DNA of 64,000 nucleotides, from positions 93,163-157,162 of the forward strand of contig FOAY01000014.1 of assembly GCA_900109485.1 (NCBI GenBank), given 5' to 3'. A program made the translations under genes and the position numbers. Positions 36,376 through 45,712 of this stretch are shown piece by piece (the stretch's first letter is position 1; every line of letters begins with the position of its first letter). The notes beneath the pieces were generated by a model, which was not told the DNA's origin, did no database searches, and was given only the letters and a program-made list of their open reading frames with translations. Origin of the DNA: Kosakonia sacchari (GTDB lineage: Bacteria; Pseudomonadota; Gammaproteobacteria; Enterobacterales; Enterobacteriaceae).

Positions 36376-36419
36376 ATTATCCGGCTGCGCAAATAACGAA
36401 TAATGCGTAGCCGGATAAT
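36376..36419. repeat. REP-like hairpin within the yjh operon
   Basis: Arms ATTATCCGGCTGCGCA and TGCGTAGCCGGATAAT pair over 16 bases with one mismatch, in the yjhG-yjhF gap. It probably stabilises the upstream message or lowers yjhF expression. Confidence 0.65.
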
Positions 36420-36449
36420 TCAGGTGTCTGGATGTTTTTATTTTTTCTT

Positions 36450-38417
36450 TCAGTTTTTATTCATATAATCGTGCAAAGCCGCGCCGATTTTATTTACATC
36501 ATAAATACAACCCGTCCATGTCCCGCCACTAACGGCCTGAAGCATTGCCCATAGCCGGGTATCATCTGGCAGTTCAGGATCGGGAAGTAAATCCTGATGG
36601 CTGGGTCTGGCGTTTAATATTGCAGTAGCCTCCTCCTGTGAAGGTAAGTGTTCATCGTTACGGGTTCCGAGGAAATTGACTTCGCCCTGGAGCTGGCGGC
36701 AATCAATTTTAATTTCAATGATATCCCCGGTGCGTAATTTACCGATGGGGCCACCAGCCAGCGCCTCTGGCCCCACATGGCCGATGCATGCTCCAGTGGA
36801 AACGCCTGAGAAACGCGCATCGGTGATGAGTGAAACATGCTTACCGTAGGACAGATGTTTCAGGGCACTGGTCACCTGGTAAGTCTCCTCCATCCCGGTA
36901 CCGGAAGGACCAACGCCGATAATGACCAGAATATCGCCCGCTTTGATCTTGTCATGCTTGATATCGTAAATCGCACTTTTCTCGGACAGATAAACCTTCG
37001 CTACACCTTTATGGTAATAGATACCCTGATCATCAATCACCGAGGGATCGATGGCAGTGGATTTGATCACCGATCCTTCTGGCGCAATATTGCCCACCGG
37101 GAAGGTGATAGTTGAGGTCAATCCGCGCTCTTGGGCTTGCTGCGGCGACATGATTACCTCGTCGGCCTTGATTTGCTCCTGTTCGAGCAGGAGTTGCTTG
37201 AACCGCCGACGCCGTTCGGAGTGCTCCCACCAGTCGAGGTTTTCCTTCAGTGTGCTGCCGGTAACGGTCATAACGTCTTCATGCAACAATCCGAGACTGC
37301 GCAGATGCAACATGACTTCCGGAACGCCGCCTGCCATGAAGGCATTAACCGTCGGATGATAAACCGGACCATTGGGCAGTACGCTCACCAGGCGGGGTAC
37401 GCGCTTGTTGATGCGGATCCAGTCGTCAACGCTTGGGATATGGCAACCCGCCTGGTGAGCAATTGCCGGGATGTGCAACAGCAGGTTGGTTGAACCGCCG
37501 AACGCCGCGTGGACCACCATTGCATTTTCAATCGCTTTATCGGTGAGAATTTCCCGGGTGGTGATGCCTTTTTTACACAGGTTCAGCGCCGCTCGCGCGG
37601 AAGCTCTGGCAATCTCCTGCCACACAGGCTCGCCGGAAGGTGCCAGGGCTGAGTGCGGGATTGCCAGCCCCAGACCTTCGGCCACCACCTGCGATGTCCC
37701 GGCAGTGCCCAAAAATTGACAACCGCCACCGGAAGAGGCACAGGCCTTACAGCCCGCACGGCGTGCGTCCTGCAGTGATAATTCGCCATTAGCGAAGCGT
37801 GCGCCGATGGTCTGCACCTTGCCGTTGTCTTCTCCGCCTTTTGCGGGCAGCGTCGCACCACCGGGCACCAGCACGGTCGCAATATCGGGCTGTGCGGCGA
37901 GTGCCATCATGGTGGCCGGAAGCCCCTTGTCACAACTCGCCACACCAATGACAGCTTTCGCACCGGGCAGAGAGCGAATTAGACGGCGCATCACCATTGA
38001 GGCGTCATTACGGTATGGCAGCGAATCAAACATACCCGTTGTGCCTTGCGTACGTCCGTCACAAGGATCGGAAACATATACGGCATAAGGCAGGGCGCTG
38101 TTTGCTTTAATAACCTCGGCCGCCGCTTTCATCTGGATATCCAGCTCGTAGTGTCCCTGGTGCAGCGCCAGCGCGACGGGCTTACCGTCTGCACCACGTA
38201 AACCACCGAGCGTGCTCAGTAGTAAAATACCGTCCCGATCCAGCTCGTCCGGAGACCAGCCCATTCCGGCATTCATGGTCATACCGAACAGATCCCCGCT
38301 CGGGCTGTTGATAAGCATCTCCATGGTTAATGGTAGTTCGCCGTCCGGGCCATCGGCGTGTGTTCTGACGGTGTAGATATCGTGACACTCGTCAGCAAAA
38401 ATAGTTCGAACAGACAT
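36450..38417 (-). CDS. yjhG: YjhG, IlvD/Edd-type sugar-acid dehydratase
   Basis: 655 residues from the ATG at 38417, with GAGGAG six bases upstream; longer in-frame starts run into the neighbour. Iron-sulfur dehydratase signatures include VSDPCDGRTQGTTGMFDS, GVASCDKGLPATMMALA and CKACASSGGGCQFLGTAGT. E. coli YjhG dehydrates D-xylonate to 2-dehydro-3-deoxy-D-pentonate. It is cytoplasmic, oxygen-sensitive by family. yjhH, 10 bases upstream, supplies the next step. Confidence 0.94.
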   Translation of the reverse strand: MSVRTIFADECHDIYTVRTHADGPDGELPLTMEMLINSPSGDLFGMTMNAGMGWSPDELDRDGILLLSTLGGLRGADGKPVALALHQGHYELDIQMKAAAEVIKANSALPYAVYVSDPCDGRTQGTTGMFDSLPYRNDASMVMRRLIRSLPGAKAVIGVASCDKGLPATMMALAAQPDIATVLVPGGATLPAKGGEDNGKVQTIGARFANGELSLQDARRAGCKACASSGGGCQFLGTAGTSQVVAEGLGLAIPHSALAPSGEPVWQEIARASARAALNLCKKGITTREILTDKAIENAMVVHAAFGGSTNLLLHIPAIAHQAGCHIPSVDDWIRINKRVPRLVSVLPNGPVYHPTVNAFMAGGVPEVMLHLRSLGLLHEDVMTVTGSTLKENLDWWEHSERRRRFKQLLLEQEQIKADEVIMSPQQAQERGLTSTITFPVGNIAPEGSVIKSTAIDPSVIDDQGIYYHKGVAKVYLSEKSAIYDIKHDKIKAGDILVIIGVGPSGTGMEETYQVTSALKHLSYGKHVSLITDARFSGVSTGACIGHVGPEALAGGPIGKLRTGDIIEIKIDCRQLQGEVNFLGTRNDEHLPSQEEATAILNARPSHQDLLPDPELPDDTRLWAMLQAVSGGTWTGCIYDVNKIGAALHDYMNKN

Positions 38418-38427
38418 GGGCTTCTCC

Positions 38428-39333
38428 TCAGACCGGTAATATGCCCTGCGCGATAAGCAGCGCGCGGACTTTATCTTTGGCTTCTTCTGATGCTTCAAGA
38501 ATCGGTGGCAAGCAATAAGTCTCTACCGGCAACCCGACACACTGCATGCTGTATTTGATCAGTGAGACAAACGGTGTTTCCAGGGCGTAAATCGAGGGCA
38601 GTTGCAGCAGCTTTTTATTCAGCGTCGCGGCGGTTGCAAGATCGCCTTCGCGGCAGGCGCGGTAGATGCTGATGGAGAGTTCCGGAGCAAAGTTAGCACT
38701 GGCGGTTATCGCACCGTCACCACCCAGCAGCATCGTGTTCAGTAAGTGGTCATCATAACCGCAGAATACAGAAAATGACGGGCGCACCGCTTTAATGGTA
38801 TTGATCATCGTGCGCAGGTGACCGACGCTGTCGATAGTGTCTTTGATGCCGACGATATTATCGTTTTGCAGAGCCAGACGCTTAACGGTCTCTGGAGTTA
38901 AGTCCTGGCCCGTCAGATCCGGAAAGTTGTACAGAATAACCGGCAGGGTGACGCTACGGGCAATCTGCTTGTAATAGTCATCAAGATTTTGTGGCGCGAC
39001 TTTCCAGTAGTAGGGGTTGATAGCGACGATACCATCAGCGCCGCAAGCTTGTGCATGTCTCGCCAGTTTGACCGCTTCGTCGGTGGAGGGTGAACCGACG
39101 CCAATCAATACCGGTACCCGTCCGTTGACAACGGCCACGGCTTCTTCGGCGAGCGCCATGCGCTGGGTGGTAGTCATCTGGCTAAATTCACCGCCAGTGC
39201 CCAGGTAAAACAGCCCGTCTACCCCTTTATTAATCAGGAAGTCAGCAACTTCGCGCATTGCCGTTTTATCAAGGGTTCCGTCACGATGAAACGTGCTGGA
39301 TACCGGTGGAATAATGCCGCTGAATTTTTTCAT
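38428..39333 (-). CDS. yjhH: YjhH, 2-dehydro-3-deoxy-D-pentonate aldolase
   Basis: 301 residues from the ATG at 39333 (GAGG just upstream), the family length; an upstream ATG at 39363 overlaps the regulator gene. DHDPS/NAL-type TIM barrel with Schiff-base Lys164 (IVGIKDTIDS), Tyr135 (VILYNFPDLTG) and YLGTGGEFSQM. In E. coli it splits 2-dehydro-3-deoxypentonate to pyruvate and glycolaldehyde. With YjhG and YjhF it forms a D-xylonate or related sugar-acid route. Confidence 0.93.
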   Translation of the reverse strand: MKKFSGIIPPVSSTFHRDGTLDKTAMREVADFLINKGVDGLFYLGTGGEFSQMTTTQRMALAEEAVAVVNGRVPVLIGVGSPSTDEAVKLARHAQACGADGIVAINPYYWKVAPQNLDDYYKQIARSVTLPVILYNFPDLTGQDLTPETVKRLALQNDNIVGIKDTIDSVGHLRTMINTIKAVRPSFSVFCGYDDHLLNTMLLGGDGAITASANFAPELSISIYRACREGDLATAATLNKKLLQLPSIYALETPFVSLIKYSMQCVGLPVETYCLPPILEASEEAKDKVRALLIAQGILPV

Positions 39334-39337
39334 TACC

Positions 39338-40126
39338 TCAATTTCCTTTTCGTAAATGCTCATTTTCGTTTCTGTATCCCAGCCCATATGATATTTGTCC
39401 GGCGCATTTCCGCAGCAATTCCAGATAACTTTCGATCTTATTTTCTGAATAAACCTCTGGATCGCCTGAAAGCGAGATTGCATAGTTAACCCGGTTATAC
39501 ATATTGAATACCGGCATACTTAAGCATACCGCACCATAGGTCGATTCTTCGTTATCTATAGCCCATCCCCGAAGCCGCGTTTTTTGTAACTCTTCCAGGA
39601 ATAATTTTTTATCGGTAAATGTATTACGCGTATGCGAGGTTAGCGTAAGAGCCTCTAAGAAATAATCCAGCTCTTCCCGTGTTTTCCAGGCTAATAATGC
39701 CTTACCCAACGCGGTAATATGTAATTCGAGTTTTTTGCCAATCCAGCTTTTGCTCGTCGGTACCGAGTCCGGGCTTTCGATTTTGTCGAGATAAATAGCC
39801 GAAATGCTCTCCATCGCCCCCAGATGGCAGACCAGTCCGCTTTTCAGCGACAACTCCTGCATCGGCCGCTTCGTCACCTCAAAGATATTTTGACGATGTA
39901 GCGCCTGACAACCCAGTTCGTAGTTTTTTATTCCCAGCGAATAGTGGCCATTTTTGTTTTTAATTAAGAAGCCGCATTCCACCATCACATTCAATAAATT
40001 AAGCAGGCTGCTTTTGGGGTACTGGAATTCTTTCAATAACTCCATATAACTTGCCACACCAACCCATGCGATGTGGGTTAATATTTTTTCGGCTCGGACT
40101 AAGGAATTACACCCTTTGCGAATCAT
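39338..40126 (-). CDS. yjhI: YjhI-like IclR-family regulator
   Basis: 262 residues. The N-terminal winged helix (about 8-70: [15 protein letters not shown], then [20 protein letters not shown]) and the GAF-like effector domain (about 80-250: [20 protein letters not shown]) are of IclR type. It is the first gene of the operon and stops 4 bases before yjhH, so it probably controls its own operon in response to the sugar acid. It corresponds to E. coli yjhI/yagI. Confidence 0.9.
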   Translation of the reverse strand: MIRKGCNSLVRAEKILTHIAWVGVASYMELLKEFQYPKSSLLNLLNVMVECGFLIKNKNGHYSLGIKNYELGCQALHRQNIFEVTKRPMQELSLKSGLVCHLGAMESISAIYLDKIESPDSVPTSKSWIGKKLELHITALGKALLAWKTREELDYFLEALTLTSHTRNTFTDKKLFLEELQKTRLRGWAIDNEESTYGAVCLSMPVFNMYNRVNYAISLSGDPEVYSENKIESYLELLRKCAGQISYGLGYRNENEHLRKGN

Positions 40127-40379
40127 AATAGTTTCTCCTTGCTCATGGAATAAATCCTATCGGTAATTCAAAGTGGAAAATATGCCTTGTTCAGCATGCT
40201 GAACCGTAATGAAGTGATTCAATGTGATCTTGTACGCAGTTTGAATAACGGAATTGTCGTACTGATATTCGGCGAATACGAATAGTTGAAAAACAAGAGA
40301 GGGCGTGTTGTCACGACAGGGTAACCTCTCCAGTGGAATTGAGGTTATATTCGATCTTTGATTCATTGCTCACTGCTGG

Positions 40380-40606
40380 CTAATGTGCGGGGGATCCGGG
40401 CGATGCTTTAATTTCAAAGTCGAATCCTGCAAGCCAGCTGACGCCAACTGCGGTCCAGTTTGGATAAGGAGGGTGCGGAAAAATAGACTGCTTCACCTGC
40501 ATAATGGTTGGAAACTGATTTTCTGGATCGGTATGAAAGGCCATGGCGTCGATCAAATCGTCAAATGTACATCCTGCATCCGCAAGAGTCTCTTTGTAGT
40601 GGTCAA
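40380..40606 (-). pseudogene. yjgH: yjgH (RidA family) C-terminal relic
   Basis: The minus-strand frame reads ETLADAGCTFDDLIDAMAF, HTDPENQFPTIMQVKQ, then PPYPNWTAVGVSWLAGFDFE and IKASPGSPAH before a stop. This is the second half of a YjgH-type RidA protein of about 130 residues. The first half (about 60 residues) is absent, and no start codon or ribosome site precedes it. Sequence upstream of about 40606 has no family match. It is a truncated leftover at a recombination junction. Confidence 0.8.
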
Positions 40607-40620
40607 CTAAAACTGGCCAC
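40595..40620. mobile_element. Possible insertion-sequence terminus
   Basis: TGTAGTGGTCAACTAAAACT followed by GGCCAC resembles the outer ends of IS3-type elements (TG...). It lies where the yjgH relic loses similarity. Only one end is present, so it may be the scar of a deleted element; confidence is low. Confidence 0.3.
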
Positions 40621-40887
40621 GGCTTTAGAGTTTTTCCAGTATCGGTTTTCTGATTTGTTTAACTAATCACTGATTAAGTTAAATCTCAATTGTAATTACA
40701 GGAAATAATTTAACTGCATTTTTCCTGAACCAGCTTGAATAGGCTGTTGTGAGATAAAAGCAAATGTTAATGGATTAGTCGTTAGTCTCTTCTGTATGAC
40801 TGGAGAACGTCGGCACCGACTTGTAGAACGGACACATACCCAGCTAATGTGTATCCTTAATTTTCTAAGAAAAGACGCGATAAATTT
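40611..40887. other. A/T-rich gene-free region upstream of RES gene
   Basis: 277 bases with no open frame that could be an Xre-type antitoxin. It holds the RES gene promoter and nothing else that I can name. Confidence 0.4.
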
Positions 40888-41370
40888 ATGGATCTTACTA
40901 ATTTTCTTACAGATATCGATGGTGTTTTTTATCGAGCAATAGATCCTGCCTATCGAAAATCTGCGTTATCAGGCTCCAGAGTTCCTGGCCGCTATTCAAA
41001 CAGTATTCAACCCACTCTTTACCTCAGTTCATCCCCTGAAGGCGTTGAGGCAGCAATGAAATCTCACAATGCCAACAGAAGTGCCAATCTTGACATTGTA
41101 AAAGTCAGGGTCATAGCTGATAAAATTCTTGATTTGAGGAATGCAGATGCTGTGTTGGCCGCAGGTATTGACCTTAATGATGCGATTGCACCATGGCAGG
41201 AAATTGTGAATGAGGGCGGCATTCCCTGTTCATGGAATGTTCGTAATCGTCTGGAGTCACTTGGTGTAAACGGTTTAATTGACCCTTCCCGAAAAGCTCC
41301 CGGGCTTTGGCATCTGGTTCTTTTTTCCTGGAATAATAATAGTCAGTCTCATGTAAATATTATTGAGTAA
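40888..41370 (+). CDS. RES-domain protein (orphan, putative NAD-degrading toxin fold)
   Basis: 160 residues that match the RES domain: GVFYRAIDPAYRKSALSGSR, VPGRYSNSIQPTLYLSSSPE, and the conserved terminal APGLWHLVLFSWN. The family's Arg, Ser and Tyr/Glu positions of the NAD pocket look kept. RES toxins phosphorolyse NAD+ and are usually paired with an upstream Xre-like Xre/DUF2384 antitoxin; none is present on either side. It is either an orphan, tamed version or depends on an antitoxin elsewhere. Composition is A/T-rich relative to the core. Confidence 0.8.
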   Translation: MDLTNFLTDIDGVFYRAIDPAYRKSALSGSRVPGRYSNSIQPTLYLSSSPEGVEAAMKSHNANRSANLDIVKVRVIADKILDLRNADAVLAAGIDLNDAIAPWQEIVNEGGIPCSWNVRNRLESLGVNGLIDPSRKAPGLWHLVLFSWNNNSQSHVNIIE

Positions 41371-41463
41371 GTCATTATCACTGCAAATCGTGTACGTAAT
41401 AGGCAACTGGAGTCTTTATGCGATGCTCACCACCGTTTCCGGGAAATAAAAACGATAGGGTCA

Positions 41464-41526
41464 GCTTCTGGCACGGAGCGGACTAACTCACTGAGCAGAA
41501 GGTCCGCTCTGAGCGAGGAGCAGACC
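41464..41526. repeat. Dispersed repeat, copy D
   Basis: GCTTCTGGCACGGAGCGGAC at the left and GGTCCGCTCTGAGCGAGGAG plus CAGACC at the right, about 60 bases in total, in the gap between the RES and GNAT genes. Each half is itself a near palindrome. Confidence 0.65.
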
Positions 41527-41667
41527 TAGCATCTCAATCCGGTTTATTTTTTATGCTACCGACCAGATTTCTGAGTCAACGAGGAGCAAACCACAATGCC
41601 ATGTTGAAAATTCGCAAAATCGTAGTCGTTGCATTATCCTGCAGACAGTTTCTAAAGGGATCAGTAT

Positions 41668-42162
41668 ATGAGCAATAGAGTAAGTTTACATTCAGCAGTG
41701 CATCATCGACAGATCGTTGAAAATCTATTTCGATATTACGTTTACGACCTTTCTGAGTTCAGTCGATCCCCATGTAATAACGATGGAAATTATAGTTTTA
41801 AGTCGTCATTACTTGATCCCCACTGGAGCCGTAATGACCATTGGCCATATTTAGTTTATCGCGGTGGGGAACTCGCTGGCTTCTGTCTGGTGAGACGTTA
41901 TCCCTATGATCTACAACGTTATGACATTGATCAGTTTTTTATTATTCGTAGGTTCAGAGGAATGGGCGTTGCTAAAGAGGCATTTCGTCTTGCTGTGTCC
42001 GATAGGCCTGGACTGTGGCAAACAAGGGTAATGCTGGAAAATACATCGGCATTGCAGTTCTGGCGTTCGGCGGTTAATTCAGTCAGCGAAGGTAATTTTC
42101 AGGAGAGGATTCTGGCTGATTATGATTTAGACATGCATTTCTTTTTATATGAAATAATATAA
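41668..42162 (+). CDS. GNAT family acetyltransferase
   Basis: 164 residues with the GNAT core: LVYRGGELAGFCLVRRYPYD, IDQFFIIRRFRGMGVAKEAF (acetyl-CoA loop RxxGxG) and VMLENTSALQFWRSAV. AGGGATC precedes the ATG. A/T-rich, flanked on both sides by dispersed repeats D and E. The substrate is unknown, and no DNA-binding antitoxin gene adjoins it. Confidence 0.85.
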   Translation: MSNRVSLHSAVHHRQIVENLFRYYVYDLSEFSRSPCNNDGNYSFKSSLLDPHWSRNDHWPYLVYRGGELAGFCLVRRYPYDLQRYDIDQFFIIRRFRGMGVAKEAFRLAVSDRPGLWQTRVMLENTSALQFWRSAVNSVSEGNFQERILADYDLDMHFFLYEII

Positions 42163-42292
42163 GTATTTTTTGCAATTCACTGTGTATTAGAAAGGAGTAG
42201 TCATCACTTTTTCTAAAAGAGAATTGTGCCGTTGATGAATATCATTTGTTCAAACGCACTCTTAGTTAATATTTCTCTCAATCTGACCTGCT

Positions 42293-42382
42293 TCTATTGA
42301 TTAACGCACCGCGAGGTTACTATGGTCCGCTTTTGGCACGGAGCGGACAGTCTGAAGCCCGCTTAGAGCGAGAAGCGAACAT
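42293..42382. repeat. Dispersed repeat, copy E (best preserved)
   Basis: TCTATTGATTAAC leader (42293-42305), then GGTCCGCTTTTGGCACGGAG, CGGAC and CCCGCTTAGAGCGAGAAGCG. Copy E shows the full architecture of the family: leader, first palindrome around TTGGCAC, second palindrome around GAGCGA. Confidence 0.7.
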
Positions 42383-42527
42383 GCTTCGCTGTCCGCTCCT
42401 CAGGATATTTATAGTGCTGGCCTCAGCAGCCCAGGGTAGATTTCACGATGTTATCCGCCGCCCAGAAGCCCGCCAGGCTCTACAGTCTATGGGATCCCGT
42501 TCTATGCCCGGTTTTATTTTCAATGCC

Positions 42528-43055
42528 TCAGGCCATTTTTTCCCATGACGTCGGTCTCTCATCCAGTTCAACTTCCAGCGTTTCAAGGAAGCGTGCCGTC
42601 ATCATGTAATGCCCGATCAATAGCGTGATTTCGGCTATTTCCTCCTCGCTGCAATAACACCTGAGCGCATGAAATACCACGCCCGTCACTTTGACATGCT
42701 TCACACATTCGTCGGTAAAACGGACCACCGCCTGTGTTTTACCGTCCAGTTTCTGCATATCGCCATCTTCAATGGCGTCGATATCGCTTTCACGCCAGCC
42801 GCTCTGTCTGGCTATTTCGACGTGCTGCATACGTTCATACGCGCTGTGGCTAAGCGCGGCGACCCGTAAAATCACCAACTCTCTGTATTTGGCGCAAAGA
42901 TGCCCCTGTCGGAATGAGGCGCCTAGCGTCAGATAGCCGTCCGTACACGCGCCGGTGCACAATAAGGCGCGAGTGAGGTTGGCAGGGAAACGCTGATAGA
43001 GATCCTGTTGTTCAGGTGTGAGGGAATCGACTTCGGGTAAGGTAATACGTGCCAT
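42528..43055 (-). CDS. Carboxymuconolactone decarboxylase/AhpD-like protein
   Basis: 175 residues, all-helical CMD family. LRVAALSHSAYERMQHVEIA replaces the usual ExxxxxCxxCxxH motif of AhpD, so the redox-active Cys pair is missing, which argues for a non-peroxidase role such as lactone handling. It is third in the TetR-controlled operon after the cyclase and esterase genes, 51 bases after the esterase stop. Confidence 0.83.
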   Translation of the reverse strand: MARITLPEVDSLTPEQQDLYQRFPANLTRALLCTGACTDGYLTLGASFRQGHLCAKYRELVILRVAALSHSAYERMQHVEIARQSGWRESDIDAIEDGDMQKLDGKTQAVVRFTDECVKHVKVTGVVFHALRCYCSEEEIAEITLLIGHYMMTARFLETLEVELDERPTSWEKMA

Positions 43056-43077
43056 GATTGTGCCCCTTTTGGAGGGA

Positions 43078-43101
43078 AAGACTGGCGATGGCCAGTCTTT
43101 C
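43078..43101 (-). other. Hairpin between esterase and CMD genes
   Basis: Perfect 10-base arms AAAGACTGGC and GCCAGTCTTT with a 4-base loop. It directly follows the esterase stop and could lower or stabilise expression within the operon. Confidence 0.6.
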
Positions 43102-43106
43102 GGCCT

Positions 43107-44777
43107 TTATTCTTTAAACGTTTGTTCCAGATGCTGACTCAGCCTTTCTTCAAGCTGGCGTACGCTATCGATGCCTACAGCAGAAAAGAGCTTTTCCTCT
43201 TGCTCAAGCAGTCGCTTCTGCGGGATCACCTCTTTGCCGAAACGAAGGATGGCCTGATTTTCCTCATCAAATTTCGGCCAGAGATCTTCGCCCCCATGCC
43301 GAATAAAGGCGGCATAGTAGTTCCCCATGGCCCCGGCACTGTGTTTGAGTTCATCGATATCGATCCCATCGAATGCTGGCCATTGCGACAGCCGCTCCGG
43401 GTCGTAATTACGCCACAAAAACGGCATATCGCCGGTGTGGACCGCCCGTAGCTCCCCATTCCATCCCGGGAGATCGTAGCTGAACTGGAAAAGCCAGGTC
43501 GGCACACCTAACTGGGTGAAGTGTCTGGCTATTTTTAACGATGAAAACTTAAAGAACTCAAAAGACATAATGTCGGAGAGAATATGTCCCGGCTCCCGAT
43601 GTTCCGGATAGAGTTCTTTATACCCTTCGTACAGTTGCTGAGCGCCGTCACGGCCATAAATCGGCGTCAGGACGTCGAGAACATCCTGTACGCTGCCATG
43701 ACGTAGGGTTTCGGTATGACCGCGGAAAAACTGCCATTCATCTTTGGCGAAACCAATCATCAACTCGTTGACCGTATCGGCAGCCGCGTGGCTGGAGAGA
43801 TATTCAGCAGGGTGTTGCGGGATCCATTCGCCGTCAACCACGCCACCCAGAGGGCGCCAGGCGATATTTTTGTCCGGATGGAAAAAGCGCGTTAAGACAT
43901 TCTGCACCGCCAGAAAGCGTTCGGGATCGATGTCGGCGAGCGCTTCAGGGGACGAGATATCCAGTAAGGAGAGATATTTCTCCGCCACCCGGACCGCCTG
44001 CGCCTGATTTTGGGTACACCAGACATTGAAAGGCGATAATGACTGGATAATGGCCCGCCGGAAAAATTTCCGGGCCGGCGCATACGTCAGCAGATGCGAG
44101 ACGGCGGTCGCGCCGCAGGATTCGCCGCCGATAGTGACATTATCCGGATCTCCTCCGAACGCGGCGATATTCTCATGCACCCATTGCAAGGCGGCGAATT
44201 GATCTTTCAAACCCAGGTTGATGGCTTCGGGAAACGCATCGCTGATTAAACCAAAATGCACCCAGCCCAGCGCCCCCAAACGGTAATTGGGCCGGACGAC
44301 AATGATATTTTCCTGCCGGGCAAGATTGGCGCCGTCTTCCAGATGAAACGATCCCGAACTGACCGCGTTGGCACCGCCGTGATAATACACATAGACCGGC
44401 ATTTTTTTTCCGCCTGCATTCTTCGGGACCCAGACATCAAGGTACAGGCAGTCCTCGCTGATATTTTCGTGATGGTAGGTTTTCCCCACGTAAGCGGGCC
44501 AGGCAGGGACGCCCGGCACGCCGGGGTCGATGCGCTTAACCTGCTCCATAACGGTGTGTGTGTTGTTCAGGTTCATCTGAAAGGACGCCGGTCCCGAAAC
44601 CACCGCGTTTCTGATCCCCTCCCAGGGAGAAAGGGGCTGAGGGTTGCGAAACCGTAGCGAACCGACCGGGGGCCGTGCATAAGGGATACCACGGAAAATA
44701 TCCAGCGCGTTTTCGCGCAGACCCTGAATCCGGCCCTGCCGGGTAGTGACGATGGGGGAACGAGTTTCTGTATGCAT
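43107..44777 (-). CDS. Type-B carboxylesterase (para-nitrobenzyl esterase family)
   Basis: 556 residues. The oxyanion YYHGGANA (His133-Gly), signature EDCLYLDVWVP (109-119) and nucleophile elbow GGESCGA (Ser220) are present; a Glu and a late His (LRAVHTGDMPF) complete the triad. No signal peptide, so it is cytoplasmic. It hydrolyses a hydrophobic ester. GAGGTGCTCC precedes the ATG. It sits between the cyclase and CMD genes, so a lactone or aryl ester pathway is likely, but the substrate is not known. Confidence 0.9.
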   Translation of the reverse strand: MHTETRSPIVTTRQGRIQGLRENALDIFRGIPYARPPVGSLRFRNPQPLSPWEGIRNAVVSGPASFQMNLNNTHTVMEQVKRIDPGVPGVPAWPAYVGKTYHHENISEDCLYLDVWVPKNAGGKKMPVYVYYHGGANAVSSGSFHLEDGANLARQENIIVVRPNYRLGALGWVHFGLISDAFPEAINLGLKDQFAALQWVHENIAAFGGDPDNVTIGGESCGATAVSHLLTYAPARKFFRRAIIQSLSPFNVWCTQNQAQAVRVAEKYLSLLDISSPEALADIDPERFLAVQNVLTRFFHPDKNIAWRPLGGVVDGEWIPQHPAEYLSSHAAADTVNELMIGFAKDEWQFFRGHTETLRHGSVQDVLDVLTPIYGRDGAQQLYEGYKELYPEHREPGHILSDIMSFEFFKFSSLKIARHFTQLGVPTWLFQFSYDLPGWNGELRAVHTGDMPFLWRNYDPERLSQWPAFDGIDIDELKHSAGAMGNYYAAFIRHGGEDLWPKFDEENQAILRFGKEVIPQKRLLEQEEKLFSAVGIDSVRQLEERLSQHLEQTFKE

Positions 44778-44849
44778 GGAGCACCTCTATTTTCAATGAT
44801 GGCGATCTCTCGCCGGTGTCGGCTTGAGCGTGATGAAGAGAGTGAAGGG

Positions 44850-45626
44850 TTATTCATCGACTAATGCGATGGTTCTGCACCAACCGGCCGAGGCCCGATG
44901 GACTTTTATCGGCAGGCTGATGACCGTAAATCCGTTATCCGGTAATGAATCCAGCGCGGAGAGTTTTTCAATCTGGCAGTAGGGCGTTTCGTTTCCGGCA
45001 TAGTGCCCTTCCCAGATCAGGGAGGAGTCGCCCGTTTGCTGATAACGCGCACGGGTATAAGCGAACGGCGCATCCCAACTCCAGGCGTCGGTGCCAACCA
45101 GACGTACACCTTTTTGCGTCAGATAAAGCGTGCCGCTTCGCCCCACGCCGCAGCCGCGTTCAAGGTAATCCTCATGGCCGTAGCGATCGCCCGCCGTCGT
45201 GTTGATCAAGACGATGTCTCCCGCAGAGAGGGTATGGCCGATGCGGGCGAATTCTTTATCCAGATCCGCCGGACCAATGACATAGCCGTCGGGGTAGTGG
45301 CGAAAATCGAGCTTCACCCCCGGACCGATACACCAGCTCAGGGGTATTTCATCAATGGTCAGAGATCGATCGCCATCCTTCATGTGGGAATGGTAGTGCC
45401 ATGGCGCATCCATATGTGTGCCCGCGTGGGTGCTCATATTGACGAACTCCACCGCCCAGCCCTCTTTTTCCGGCAAGTCGTCAGGACTGAGCCCCGGAAA
45501 CATCGCGGCAAGCTGAAGCGCGCCTGCCGCATGGTTATGGTAATCAATGGCAGGTAAAAACGGCGGCGGATCGGAGGGGATGCCGTTTTGCAGAGTGACG
45601 GAAAGATCGATGATGCGCTGTTTCAT
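44850..45626 (-). CDS. Cyclase family protein (KynB-like metal-dependent hydrolase)
   Basis: 258 residues from the ATG at 45626, with GGAGAG upstream; a longer in-frame start overlaps the operator region. The zinc motif HAGTHMDAPWHY (near residue 79-90) and the later GDIVLINTTAGDR and VGTDAWSWD are typical of the arylformamidase/isatin hydrolase fold. It should open an amide or lactone ring. First gene of the minus-strand operon cyclase-esterase-CMD, divergent from tetR. Confidence 0.88.
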   Translation of the reverse strand: MKQRIIDLSVTLQNGIPSDPPPFLPAIDYHNHAAGALQLAAMFPGLSPDDLPEKEGWAVEFVNMSTHAGTHMDAPWHYHSHMKDGDRSLTIDEIPLSWCIGPGVKLDFRHYPDGYVIGPADLDKEFARIGHTLSAGDIVLINTTAGDRYGHEDYLERGCGVGRSGTLYLTQKGVRLVGTDAWSWDAPFAYTRARYQQTGDSSLIWEGHYAGNETPYCQIEKLSALDSLPDNGFTVISLPIKVHRASAGWCRTIALVDE

Positions 45627-45712
45627 TACTGCTCTCCATTTCTCACCAGAACAACCCAACAGGAGACGGAATGCGGTGACGCTATTGGATTATCCCTGGT
45701 TTAGTTCTATAG

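Noticed and set aside
40888..42162. RES gene plus GNAT gene as a toxin-antitoxin pair
   Set aside because: They are about 300 bases apart with a dispersed repeat between, and GNAT proteins are toxins rather than antitoxins of RES; no DNA-binding antitoxin is present.
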